Positions 21,303 through 31,735 of a stretch of DNA of 64,000 nucleotides are shown here, in pieces; the stretch's first letter is position 1, and every line of letters begins with the position of its first letter. The notes below the pieces were generated by a model. The model saw only the letters and a program-made list of their open reading frames with translations, was not told the origin of the DNA and made no database searches. The translations under genes and the position numbers were made by a program. Origin of the DNA: Apodemus sylvaticus. Lineage: Eukaryota; Chordata; Mammalia; Rodentia; Muridae. The stretch covers positions 57,601,800-57,665,799 of the forward strand of contig NC_067476.1 in NCBI RefSeq assembly GCF_947179515.1, given 5' to 3'.

Positions 21303-21701
21303 TGTACTGGCTGGTTTTGTGTGTCAACTTGACACAGGCTGGAGTTATCATAAAGAAAGGAGCTTCAGTTGGGAAAGTGCCTCCATGAGATCCACCTGTG
21401 GGGCATTTTCTCAATTAGTGATCAAGTGGTGAGGGCCCCTTGTGGGTGGATCCACCTTTGGGCTGGGGCTCTTGGGTTCTATAAGAGAGCAGGCTGAGCA
21501 AGCCAGGGGAAGCAAGCCAGTAAGAAACATCCCTCCATGGCCTCTGCATCAGCTCCTGCTTCCTGACCTGCTTGAGTTCCAGTCCTGACTTCCTTTTGTG
21601 ATGAACTGCAACATGGAAGTGTAAGCTGAATAAACCCTTTCCTCCCCAACTTGTTTCTTGGTCATGAGGTTTGTGCAGGAATAGAAACCCTGGCTAAGAC
21701 A
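21303..21701 (+). repeat. 5' LTR of the ORR1 element
   Basis: Begins TGTACTGGCTGG and ends GGCTAAGACA. It carries a polyadenylation-type AATAAA in GCTGAATAAACCC. The LTR could act as promoter or poly(A) site on the plus strand, antisense to Sestd1. Confidence 0.93.
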
Positions 21702-22867
21702 AATTGGTACCAGCGTAGTGGAGTATTCCTGTGACAACCTGACCATGTTTTGGGGAGGACTGTGGAAGGATTTTGGAACTTTGGGCTAGATGATCCATTC
21801 GATATTAAGAGCTCGGTGGAAAGTTCTGTAGGAGCTTGGAAGACAATGTTAAGAACAGTGCAGAAGATGGAGGCCTGGCTTGTGAAATTTCAGAGGGAAG
21901 ATTAAAGACTCTTACAGTGGCCATGTTTTGATTGTGAAGATTCTGTGGTTTTGGTTAGCTGGGGCTGAAGAATCAGCTGTGATAAACGAGATACCAGAAT
22001 CACTAAAGCAAACCTTTGTGTTACTGGGACTATTGATGCTGGTTAGCTGGAGCTAAGAAATTAGCAGTGATTAAGAAGAGACCAGCATTACTGAGGTGAA
22101 ATCTTCTGGGATGTGTTTTCTGAGAGCACAGAGGCTGTGTTCCAGAGATAGCCACAGTTGTATTTTGTGCTGTGGCAGGACTTGGTACTGTGTAAGAGTC
22201 ACCCAGATGGTACTGGTTTTGAAGGCATGAAGGGGTCATGAAGAGCAGCTGAGGCTCTTGGCACAGTGAGAGGCCACAGAAGGCCATTGGTGAAGGTGCA
22301 GCCTCAGTTGCAATTGATGGCCCAGGACTTGAATGGGTCATGCATAGGATCAGAGGCTTGTCACCATGAAGAGACCCTATGAGAGGCTATTGGTGAAGCC
22401 TAATTACAGTGGAAGATAGTGCTTTGGAGATGCCAGTATCATGCGATGACCACCAAGAACAGCAGCAGCAGTGGAGTACAGGCAGCTGGATCCTAGAAGA
22501 CAAGCTGTGTGCTACAAAGGGCAGAGCTGGAGAAGTGACCCAAGCCCTTGGAGGAGCCCGGAAGATTGTGAGTTAGATCCCAGACATTGAACCACTGGAA
22601 TTTGAGTTTTGCTTTTGGTTGTGACTGTGCCCTGTTATGTTACCCTCTTGAAGGAAGAAAATATTTTAGTGGACCCACAGTTAAAAAACTTTGAATTTTT
22701 AAAAGACTTTGAATTTTAAAGATATTGGACATTTTAAGGTGAACGAACTTTTAATATGTAAAGACTGTGGGACTTTTAAAGTAATTTAGATCTTGGAGAT
22801 GAATAAGAAAGTAAGGGTTGAGGCTTAATAGTGATGTGTTTATGTGTCAAGTTGAAAAGGGGTCAAT

Positions 22868-23266
22868 TGTACTGGCTAGTTTTGTGTGTCAACTTGACAC
22901 AGGCTGGAGTTATCGCAGAGAAAGGAGCTTCAGTTAGGGAAGTGCCTCCATGAGATCCAGCTGTGAGGCATTTTCTCAATTAGTGATCAAGTGGGGAGGG
23001 CCCATTGTGGGTGGCACCATCTCTGGGCTGGTGCTCTTGGGTTCTATAAGAGAGCAGGCTGAGCAAGCCAGGGGAAGCAAGCCAGTAAGAAACATCCCTC
23101 CATGGCCTCTGCATCAGCTCCTGCTTCCTGACCTGCTTGAGTTCCAGTCCTGACCTCCTTTAGTGATGAACTGCAACATGGACGTGTAAGCTGAATAAAC
23201 CCTTTCCTCCCCAACTTGCTTCTTGGTCATGAGGTTTGTGCAGGAACAGAAACCCTGACTAAGACA
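22868..23266 (+). repeat. 3' LTR of the ORR1 element
   Basis: The same boundaries and length as the 5' LTR, preceded by the purine run AAAAGGGG. Confidence 0.93.
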
Positions 23267-23271
23267 CCCTT

Positions 23272-23950
23272 AGATAATAAAGACTGAATCTGGGAGAATG
23301 GAAAGTTGTACAGGAGAAATAGGATGGGAACAGAAGACCTGAAACTAACTCAATCATACAGAAAGGTAAGGCTACCATGAGTGAGAAGTCCCTGAAGAAC
23401 TATGACAGCCAGCATCATTATCAAGGCTGGCCAGAAGTAGACTCAAGAGAGCAGACTTAGGTAACAATTTGGCCAGAAGACGTCAGTGGTTGCTTAAAAG
23501 TGATTTCTTACATGCCCAAGAGTATATTTGGAGACATTAGCATCTGAGCTGAGGATTACTCAAAGAGTACTTCCCTCTCCTTCACAAGCAGAGCCACTCA
23601 ATAGACTGAAGACCCAAACAGAACCCAAAAGGAAAGAAAAGTTGAACTGTCTGTCTCATGCTGAACTGTTCACCTCATGTTGAACTGTCCGCCTCAGAAA
23701 CCTTAGTCTTCTACCCTTGCCTGGAACTTAACACTGCTGTTCTCAGTTCTCAAGCTTTTAGCTTCAGACCAGAAGGCACAGACAGGCTCTCCTGAGTCTC
23801 CAGATTGCAGACAGCAGATCCTGGGGCAGTTCAGCTTCCAGGATTGCATGATTCCATTTCTTATGAGACAGTGAGAAAGAAAGAGTGAGTACATGTTCTC
23901 TCCTTCCTCTAGTTGTACTTCTACCCCCATCATTATGTGCCTCCATTTAT
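23272..23950. other. Unique sequence with a triplicated GAACTGT motif
   Basis: No element is recognised. TTGAACTGT recurs three times in 23641-23690 (spacing about 20 bp), each followed by C-rich sequence and CTCATG or CTCAG. Confidence 0.5.
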
Positions 23951-23951
23951 T

Positions 23952-24030
<79 letters not shown>
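23952..24030. repeat. (GA)n microsatellite
   Basis: About 79 bp of GA dinucleotides with one AAGA interruption near 23967. It abuts the reverse ORR1 LTR. Confidence 0.97.
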
Positions 24031-24037
<7 letters not shown>

Positions 24038-24048
24038 CCAAAGAAAAG

Positions 24049-24443
24049 TGTTTTAGGGTTTCTATTCCTGCACAAACATCATGACCAAGAAGCAAGTTGG
24101 GGGAGGAAAGGGTTTATTCAGCTTATAGTTCTGCATTGCTGTTCATCACAAAAGGAAGTCAGGACTGGAACTCAAGCAGGTCAGGAAGCAGGAGCTGATG
24201 CAGAGGCCATGGAGGGATGTTCCTTACTGGCTTGCTTCCCCTGGCTTGCTCAGCCTGCTCTCTTATAGAACCCAAGAGCACCAGCTCAAAGGTGGAACCA
24301 CCCACAAGGGGCCCTACCCTTTGATCACTAATTGAGAAAATGCCTCACAGGTGGATCTCATGGAGGCACTTCCCCAACTAAAACTCCTTTCTCTGTGATA
24401 ACTCCAGCCTGTGTCAAGTTGACACACAAAACCAGCCAGTACA
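24049..24443 (-). mobile_element. Solo ORR1-type LTR, reverse
   Basis: 395 bp, the reverse complement of the ORR1 LTR type at 21303. It ends CAAAACCAGCCAGTACA. Flanks AAAAG (24044-24048) and GAAAG (24444-24448) match at four of five bases. There is no internal region, so it is a solo LTR formed by recombination. Confidence 0.92.
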
Positions 24444-24534
24444 GAAAGCTATCACAAAAACCAACCCTATTTACCTACAGTGGCAGTGTAGAGTACCTTA
24501 ATTCAGTCTACTAAAGGAACAGTCCTGCCACCAC

Positions 24535-24945
24535 AAGAAAGCTTGCTGAGTTAACTAACCTTGATCCACAGGGATTCATGGAGACTGAACTGCCAACCAG
24601 ACAGCGTGGGTAGGATGGACCTAGGCCCTCTGCACATATGCAGCAGTCATACAGCTGAGTCTTCATGTGGGACTCCCAAAGTAAGGCGGGGTCTGTCTAT
24701 GACTACACTGCCTCTTTTGGATTCCTTTCCCCTAACTGGGCTGCCTTGTGAAAGTCTTGCTTGACTTGATATGATTGGGCTGGATGATGTCCATGGGAAG
24801 CCTCCTCTTTTCAGGGGGGAAGTGAAAGAGGGGTAGATGGGGGAGAGGGAGGGAGACTGGGAGGGGAGGAGGAGGGGAAGCTGTAATTGGGATGTAAAGT
24901 AAATAAAAAACTTAGTCAATAATAAAGAATATATCTGTGGGGGGA
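24535..24945 (+). mobile_element. Old rodent L1 3' UTR (Lx-like)
   Basis: GGGCTGGATGATGTCCATGG, a long G/A-rich block and GCTGTAATTGGGATGTAAAG before an A-rich end are typical of older murine L1 3' UTRs. Confidence 0.7.
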
Positions 24946-25735
24946 AAGGGAATGAAACAGTCGGCTTACAAGTAGCCAGAAGCTATCTCCATTTATATGA
25001 AGACTCTGTATCTTCATTTACAATAAACTAGTATAAAAATAAAACTTGAACAAGAAAGCTGCTAAAAAACTTAGCAGGAGCAGAGCAAAGGCCTTAATAA
25101 TCATGCCACACTTAATTATCTCTCTTTAAAGAATCATTCTGGGAGCATGAAGAAACACTTTAGATCAGAAATTTTAAATCTAAAAGCAATGGACAAAAGC
25201 AAGAGAAACAAGGTGACTGGTAGAGGTGACTGGCTGCAGTGCGAAATGCATAAACTATGTGGAGAGGTCAAGATGGCACGGGCCGGTGGCGCTGACGTCA
25301 GACCACGTCACCATAGGCAAATACAAACTAAGAAAAGGCAACCTGACTGCCACACACATGACCCTGCTTAAACTAAATGGGTCATAAAGCAAAACCAAAC
25401 CTTATCATTCCATGAAAGGAACTGGGGAGTTGACAGGGAGGGAAGGAACATAAGAGAAACAAGAATACATTATACACATGTATGAAACTGTCAGATAACA
25501 CAACTAATAAAAAGAAAATAGAAAACTAAACCATTTTAATCTTTTACATTCTTTCTCCAGTGGGGCTTCCCAACCCAACTCGAGCATCTACACAGCCATT
25601 GATAAGGTGCACTTGGCTCTGACAGCACATTTGCACTCTTGGTCATGTGCTTGTGCACTCTTTCTTACATGTCTCTCTCCCTGTTTAATGACATTAAAAG
25701 ACAATTTATATTTATTTTCTTTCTGTGTATGAATG
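24946..25735. other. Mostly unique intronic sequence
   Basis: No element is recognised. A TGACGTCA-like site lies in GCTGACGTCAGACCACGTCA near 25290. Confidence 0.4.
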
Positions 25736-26078
25736 TCTGACAGTTTATATATACTTGGCCCAGGGAGTGGCACTATTAGAAGGTATGGCCCTGTTGGGGT
25801 AGGTGTGGCCTTGTTGGATTGGGTGTGTTACTGTGGGTGTGGGCTTTAAGACCTTCATCGTAGCTGCCTGAAAGCCATTCTCCTCTGAGCAGCCTTCTGA
25901 AGACACAGATCTCTCAGATCCACCTGCATCATGCCTGCCTGGACACTGTCATACTCCCGCTTTGATGATACTAGACTGAATCTATGAATCTGTAAGCCAG
26001 CCCCAATTAAATATTGTTTTCATAAGGGTTGCCTTGGTCATGATGTCTGTTCACAGCACTAAAACCCTAACTAAGACA
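25736..26078 (+). mobile_element. Solo MT-type MaLR LTR
   Basis: 343 bp from a degraded start (TCTGACAGTTTATATATACTTGG) through GTAAGCCAGCCCCAATTAAA to CCCTAACTAAGACA. A perfect 5-bp duplication GAATG flanks it (25731-25735 and 26079-26083). Confidence 0.9.
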
Positions 26079-26279
26079 GAATGTTTTCCCCAAATATATG
26101 CATGTGCACATATGAGAGCCTGCTGCACTCAAAACGTGTCAAATCCTCTGGAACTGGAATTATGGAGGTTGAAAGACGCTGTGTGGATCCTTGGATGCTA
26201 AAAACTGAACCCCAGTTCTCTGCATAGAGCAGAGTTTTTAATCACTAACTCATCTCTCTCATATCTCATCTTTGAATCT

Positions 26280-26675
26280 TGTCTTAGAGTTCCTATTCCT
26301 GCACAAACATCACAACCAAGAAGCAAGTTGGGGTGGAAAGGGTTTATTCAGTTTACACTTCCACACTTGCTGTTCATCACCACAGGAAGTCAAGACTGGA
26401 ACTCAAGCAGATCAGGAAGTAGGAGCTGATGCAAAGGCCATAGAGGGATGTTTCTTACTGGCTTGCTTCCCCTGGTTTGCTCAACTTGTTTTCTTGTAGA
26501 ACCCAAGACTACCAGCCCAGGGATGGCATCACCCACAAGGAACCCTCCCCCCTTGATCACTAATTGAGAAAATGCCTTACGGCTGCATCTCATGGAGGCA
26601 TTTCCTCACCTGAAGCTCCTTTCTCTGTGATAACTCCAGCTTGTGTCAAGTTGACACAGAAAACCAGCCAGTACA
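26280..26675 (-). mobile_element. Solo ORR1-type LTR, reverse, perfect TSD
   Basis: 396 bp in reverse, from TGTCTTAGAGTTCCTATTCC to ACCAGCCAGTACA. The duplication AATCT is identical on both sides (26275-26279 and 26676-26680). It is related to the LTRs at 21303, 22868 and 24049. Confidence 0.94.
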
Positions 26676-26696
26676 AATCTGTACGGAACATTCAGG

Positions 26697-26880
26697 GTGA
26701 GTCTGGAGAGACAGAGAGAGGTTAAGAGCATGTACTATTTCCAGAGAGTGGAGTTCTGTTCCCAGTGCCCATGTCTGGCAGTTCACAGCTGCCTGTAATT
26801 CCAATCCAAGGGCAGGGGGGATCAGAGCCATCTCCTCTGTGTATCATGTGCACACAGTCATACTTTAAAAAATAAATAAA
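26697..26880 (+). mobile_element. B3/B2-family SINE
   Basis: CTGGAGAGACAGAGAGAGGT, TCTGTTCCCAGTGCCCATG, CACAGCTGCCTGTAATTCC and tail ATAAATAAATA. Confidence 0.8.
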
Positions 26881-27041
26881 TAGCCATGCCGTGATGGCAC
26901 ATGCCTTTAATCCTAGCACTAAGGAGGCAGTTTGAGGCCAGCCCTGGCAACACAGCAGGTTCCAGGACAGATGGGGCTACACAGAGAAACCATCTCAAAT
27001 AGATAGACAGATAGATAGACAGACAGACAGACAGGCAGATT
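26881..27041 (+). mobile_element. B1 SINE with GATA/GACA tail
   Basis: GCCATGCCGTGATGGCACAT, then TTTAATCCTAGCACTAAGGAG and TTTGAGGCCAGCCCTGG. Its A-tail has become (GATA/GACA)n at about 26998-27041. Confidence 0.85.
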
Positions 27042-27169
27042 TAAAACCTGTCATATAAGATTCTGTTGCAGCACTAGCCATACCTGGAAAGCCCAACCTG
27101 AAATAGCCTGTGTTCACACGGATACACAGAAGCCTGGCTGAATTAAGAGTGAATAAATTACATACTGGA

Positions 27170-27310
27170 GCCAGGCTGGGTGGCGTCGGCCTCTATTCCT
27201 GGAAGCAGAGGAAGAAGCCAGCAGAACACTGTGAGGTCAAGGCCACCCTGGTCTACAAAACTGAGGCCAGTGAGAACCAAGGTGAGACCCTGTCCACAAA
27301 GGGGAAATGA
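27170..27310 (+). mobile_element. B1 SINE, diverged
   Basis: CAGGCTGGGTGGCGTCGGCC, GAGGTCAAGGCCACCCTGG, TCTACAAAACTGAGG and AGACCCTGTCC follow the B1 order. Confidence 0.8.
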
Positions 27311-27569
27311 ATAAGAACTGCACAATGGCATGACACCTAGGTCTAAAGCACACAATGCTCTTCATTTATGAGGAGGGAAATCCCGCTAGCTGGCCAATAA
27401 GCTAGTCCAGCAGGGAGGCCTAAGCCCATTCAGGAAGTAAAAGGAAAAGTGGAGGTCTCGACTCTTGGGCTGTCCTTCTGCTTGTCTTGTCCAACCCTGT
27501 GTGATAGTTGTTTTATCTTAGTAAATTTTATTTTGTTATACTTCATTATTATCCCTTACAAATTTGCTC
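27311..27569. other. Unique intronic sequence
   Basis: Nothing is recognised. Confidence 0.4.
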
Positions 27570-27730
27570 TTTTCTACTGAGAGACAGAAAGGAGTGGGTC
27601 TGGATGGGAGGGGAGGTGGGGAGAAACCAGGAGGACCAGAGATGGGGAAACCATAATCAGGATTACTGTATGAGGAAAGAGTATGTTTTCAATAAAAGGG
27701 AAAATCAATGATAAAAATACTTCATCTAAA
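27570..27730 (+). mobile_element. Old L1 3' end
   Basis: A G-rich block, then AACCATAATCAGGATTACTG, TATGAGGAAAGAG and TTTTCAATAAAAGGG, as at the 3' end of older rodent L1 elements. Confidence 0.65.
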
Positions 27731-27824
27731 ATATAAAACATATTTAAAAACAACAAGAAAGACGATACCCATCTGACTGCTCAGTTTGTGCAAGAGAAAC
27801 GATATAAAAGAGCAAGTTCTAAGA

Positions 27825-28130
27825 AGGAAGGGTGGGCAGGTGGCTGACACTTGCGCTGCAGCATCTGCATCCGCCTTCTCATTAGTTAGTTGGTCTCACT
27901 AACTTACTAACCCAGGAGGGGCTGCAGGATGATACGCTGGTGAAAATCAATCACTGCTAAGTAAAAGAGAACCCTGAACAGTTCCCACCACCCCATGGCA
28001 GCTCACAACCATTTGTAACTCCAGTCCAGGGTTTCCAACACCTGCCTATGGTCTCTGTAGGCACTGCATAGACATGATGTACAGACATACATGTAGGCCA
28101 AAAACCTATACACATGAAATAAAAATACAG
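27825..28130 (+). mobile_element. B3 SINE, diverged and internally expanded
   Basis: GGTGGGCAGGTGGCTGACAC at the left. CCATGGCAGCTCACAACCATT, TGTAACTCCAGTCCAGGG, ACAGACATACATGTAGGC and CACATGAAATAAAAATA at the right. Confidence 0.65.
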
Positions 28131-28810
28131 CTATCCAGTAAGCATTGTATGGTAGGAAAAACCTAAGTATGTTTAGCAAATTAAAGGAAAGGTGATACAA
28201 CAAGGACAGGCAGGAAAGAACTGGAAACTTTCTTTCAACAGAAACAGCAGTCACAGCAAGAATTTCTAAGGGCTGATGTAACTGCACAGCAGGGTGGGGC
28301 ACCAAACCAAGTGACTCTTCAGCTCAATCTTCAGAACAGATTCTCAGACTGTAAGCATGAGAGCTCCAGAATAACAATGGGTGCAATATATGGGTGCAGC
28401 TCTTTTAAACAACTCTAAACTGGCTGTTCTGTGTCCAAGGATTGAGCCAATGTAGAGACTGGATAAGAGGAACCAAGTATCTCACTGTCAGAGAGGAGCT
28501 GCAAAGATGGAATGGAGGAAGAGGAGACTACTGGGATCCTCAAGGATGGCCGTATAAGGAAAACCAACAGTTTCTGATGCACAGAGAGAGACTGAGGGAG
28601 CAGGGCTGCCCCAGTTCTGTCCATTAAGAGCACTGACGGACTTTATGTTCCAATTTTACTCAGCAACTGAGCACCAAGTGTTTGATGAAACATTATTCTG
28701 GTTTTCTGCATGGGTATTTTGGGAAAACATTATCAATTAATCTGTACAGTAAGTGAGCTTCCTTTCCATAATGAGTAGGCCTCATGTAACCAGTTGAAAT
28801 CCTGAATATT
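28131..28810. other. No recognised element
   Basis: No repeat or exon is recognised. The G/A-rich stretch at 28440-28630 could be L1-derived, but I cannot support that. Confidence 0.35.
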
Positions 28811-28823
28811 AAAAGGCACGCGC

Positions 28824-28850
28824 AGACACACACACACACACACACACACA
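28824..28850. repeat. (CA)n microsatellite
   Basis: About 27 bp of CA repeats on the plus strand. Confidence 0.95.
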
Positions 28851-28864
28851 AAATCCCTACACCT

Positions 28865-29110
28865 AGTTTAGAGCTCTTCTTCAGCAGACAGGCTTCAGAC
28901 TTGCTCTATGAGGTTAGCCCTGCCTGCCTGAGTACCATGGAAGCGCATCAGCACACTCTGAGAGCTGGCCCACACTCACCTTGGAATTCTCAAGTCTCCA
29001 CAAATAAATACACAGATCCAAATGATGAAACAGACTTGAACATGGATATAAACATAGACATACACATCTCCTATTGGTTCTATTTCTCTAGAGAACCCTA
29101 ACTAATTCAA
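28865..29110 (+). repeat. MLT1-like MaLR LTR fragment
   Basis: The 3' end CTATTGGTTCTATTTCTCTA, then GAGAACCCTAACTAATTCA, is characteristic of ancient MLT1/MST-type LTRs. It is preceded by AATTCTCAAGTCTCC. Confidence 0.65.
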
Positions 29111-29970
29111 GGGCCTAAAAGCAATTCTCTCAGTAACAATGACGCAAGTCCCCACATCCTGATTTCTAAATAGCACTCCAAGTAAATGGAATCAGGGTTC
29201 CTTGAAACACAAGCAGATCCCAAATGTGGATACGGTTTGCATGGATGGCTGTGGCGTGCCTGCCAGGATGCAAGTGCTAAAAAATTTATGAGCCCTTGTC
29301 AAAAGGACACGGAACAATCCAAGTAAGAATTATGGCTGTATGTTCAAACTTCTAAGTAAAAATATGAGAACTGAGATATTTACAGACTTGAAATATCACC
29401 TCACAATGTAGACATTAATTATGAAGGGACAGTCACCTGACAGTGGAGAAACCTGGCAGGCATCACCAGACACACGGGATGGGTGCACTTGAGCACTAAA
29501 AGGACACTACAACAGCACAGGCTTCCTCATGAGACATGCATAATTGCAGCCAAAATTCACAACCCACATCTGACACTGAGGAAGCGCCCCACCCAGCTCA
29601 GCCCTGGGGTCTGTCAAATTACCTGGAGAGGATTCTTCCACAATGCCTGTGAAGCAAAGATTGAGAGAGTGTTCTGCTTTAAAATGGAAGAAGACTTGAT
29701 CAATACATACTGAACATAAAACAGTGCTAAGAAAATAACGTTTTCTCTCACCCCCCCTCAAAAAAATAACTAACAGCAAAATTTGAACAAAACCTTTCTA
29801 TTGTCTACAATAATTTCCTGATGTTTTATTATATTATAATTATATAAGGAAATTCTCATTTGTATTTTTGGGATAGTGGATACTAAAATATTTAGAAGTA
29901 AAGGAATACAATATATATAAATTACCTTCAAATGGCTTAGGGAGAAATAATATTTCTTTATTGCTTTATG
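29111..29970. other. Unique intronic stretch
   Basis: No repeat is recognised. An AT-rich segment (TTTTATTATATTATAATTAT) lies at about 29824-29843. A plus-strand frame at 29483-29713 has no recognisable domain. Confidence 0.4.
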
Positions 29971-29979
29971 AAAAGAACA

Positions 29980-30190
29980 CATGGTGTTGGGTATGGTGGC
30001 ACATGCCTATGACTCCATCACTCAGGAGGCAGTGGCCAAGGTTACATGAGATCCTGTTTCAGGACAGCAAGGCCTGGGGTCTGGGAGGTGGCTCAGTCAG
30101 TAAAGACTTGCCCTGCCAGCATGAGGTTCTGAGTTCAGATCTCCAAGTTAAAGAACTGAAGTAACAGTGGCATGGTGCCTCCAGGTTCCC
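29980..30190 (+). mobile_element. B1 plus tRNA-derived SINE (B4-type)
   Basis: GGTGTTGGGTATGGTGGCAC, TACATGAGATCCTGTTTC (B1-like), then CTGGGAGGTGGCTCAGTCAG, TTCTGAGTTCAGATCTCC (B2/B3-like head). Confidence 0.7.
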
Positions 30191-30334
30191 ACTCCTAGTT
30201 TGTTTGAGTCCCACAATTTTGTCTCATGTAGATTCTCCAAACTGGGACACATCAGAGCTCCAAATCTCTGTAGGGGGGGCTTGGTCCTACAGTATCACCA
30301 GGAAATTTTTCAATCATTAAAAAGCTAAGGAGAA

Positions 30335-30600
30335 AGGCTCTGGGCACACACCTGTCTTCCTAGCACTGAGGGGAACAGACAGACGGAAGCCTGGGCTGCT
30401 GGCCATCCAGTCTTGTCAATCAATGAGCGTCAGGTTCCATAAAAGGACCTGTCTCAAAATAAGTTGTGATTTAGAAAGATCCCCAATGTTGCCATCTGGC
30501 CTCCACACACACACACACACACATATGTACAAGACTACATGTGCGTATGTGCAGGGGCACATGAATACACACACAGAGAGACATAGACATACACACACAA
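30335..30600 (+). mobile_element. B1/B4-like SINE with CA-rich tail
   Basis: GGCTCTGGGCACACACCTGT, CTTCCTAGCACTGAGGGG and GGACCTGTCTCAAAATAAG, followed by CA tracts at about 30505-30523 and 30567-30600. Confidence 0.6.
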
Positions 30601-30654
30601 ACAGCTCTCAAAAGACGAAATACTAACGGCTAATAAATAATTTTAAAGTGTTCT

Positions 30655-31137
30655 CCATCCTTAGATATTAGGGAAATACAAATTAACACTACTCTGAGAC
30701 TCTTTCTCACTCCTGTCAGAATCGTTTCCATAAAGAATAAAATGACAGTAAATGGTGCTGAAGATGTAGCTCAGAGAACCTTAGCTGGTGGGGTGTACAT
30801 GCTGTGGGCCACCATGGAAATCAGTCTGGAGGCTTCTACAGAACTACAAATAGAATTGCTAAGGGTCTCATGCTATCACCCCTGGGCACACTCAAAACGA
30901 CTCCTCACCCTTCCACAGAGACACTTGCACACCCTTGCTCAGGGCTCTCCTATGTGCAAAAGCAAAGAAACTGAATCAGCTGAGGTGTCCATCAACACAT
31001 GATTAATGAGAATGTGACAGAGACACACAATGGCTACAATGAAAACTGAAATCTGCAGAAACATGGGTAGAACTGGTAATATATTACATGAGGTGAACCA
31101 TACTTCATTTTCTTTCTCATACGCAAACCCTTAGCTT

Positions 31138-31138
<1 letters not shown>
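30655..31138 (+). mobile_element. Old L1 ORF2 3' portion
   Basis: ATTAGGGAAATACAAATTAA, CACCATGGAAATCAGTCTGG, ATCACCCCTGGGCACACTC and GAGGTGTCCATCAACACATG are recognisable L1 ORF2 landmarks. The reading frame is broken many times. Confidence 0.8.
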
Positions 31139-31174
<36 letters not shown>

Positions 31175-31393
31175 ATGTGTGTGTATAAGTGGGTGTGCAT
31201 AAATGGGTATGTGTGTATATGAGTGGGTGTCTGTATAAGTGGGTATGTGTGTGTTTAAGTGTGTGTATATATAAGTGTGTGTGTATAAGTGGGAGGGTGT
31301 ATAAGTGTGTGTATATATAAGTGTTGTGTATAAGTATGTGTATAGGTGTGTGTGTATAAGTGTGTGTGCATGCATGTGTATCTAAGTGTGTGT

Positions 31394-31425
<32 letters not shown>

Positions 31426-31437
31426 ATAAGTGGGTAT
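31139..31437. repeat. TG-rich microsatellite/minisatellite
   Basis: About 300 bp of TG runs interspersed with TATAAGTG units (for example GTGTATAAGTGGGTATG). It sits inside the L1 remnant and yields Thr/His/Tyr-rich spurious frames on the minus strand. Confidence 0.95.
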
Positions 31438-31735
31438 TAGTGTGGACAGAGGTAAGGAGACTTTGCAGTGGGTTCATGAAAGGTCAGAAAGGGACTTTAA
31501 GGGAGAGTTGTGGGGAGAGGAACAGAACAGAATTGACACAAAAGTAGAAAGGAGAATTCTGGGGACTGAAGGGTAGAAATGGAGACTGGGGACCAGGGCG
31601 ATGGGGGGAGGAGGGAGAAGGGAGGAGGGAGGAGAGAGAAGGGAGAAGGGAGGAAGAAGATGATTGACCAAAACTAAACATGCATGAAAATGCCATAAGA
31701 AAGTCTGTTACTCTGTATGCTAACTGACAACAAAA
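31438..31735 (+). mobile_element. Old L1 3' UTR, right of the TG tract
   Basis: G/A-rich 3' UTR ending ATGAAAATGCCATAAGAAAG then TGTATGCTAACTGAC, typical of Lx-group L1. It continues the fragment at 30655-31138. Confidence 0.75.

Larger units (their letters stand above)
21303..23266 (+). mobile_element. Complete ORR1-type MaLR element, two LTRs
   Basis: Two 399-bp LTRs (21303-21701 and 22868-23266) bracket 1,166 bp of internal sequence. The 5-bp duplication CCCTT lies at 21298-21302 and 23267-23271, the size expected for ERVL-type integration. Three bases after the 5' LTR, TGGTACCAG at 21705 fits a tRNA-Leu primer site. AAAAGGGG just before 22868 serves as the polypurine tract. The LTRs differ at about 21 of 399 positions by my count. 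No gag, pol or env frame exists, as is normal for this non-autonomous group. Confidence 0.95.

Noticed and set aside
21702..22867. Possible protein-coding capacity of the ORR1 internal region
   Set aside because: No long frame and no retroviral motif; this class is non-coding.
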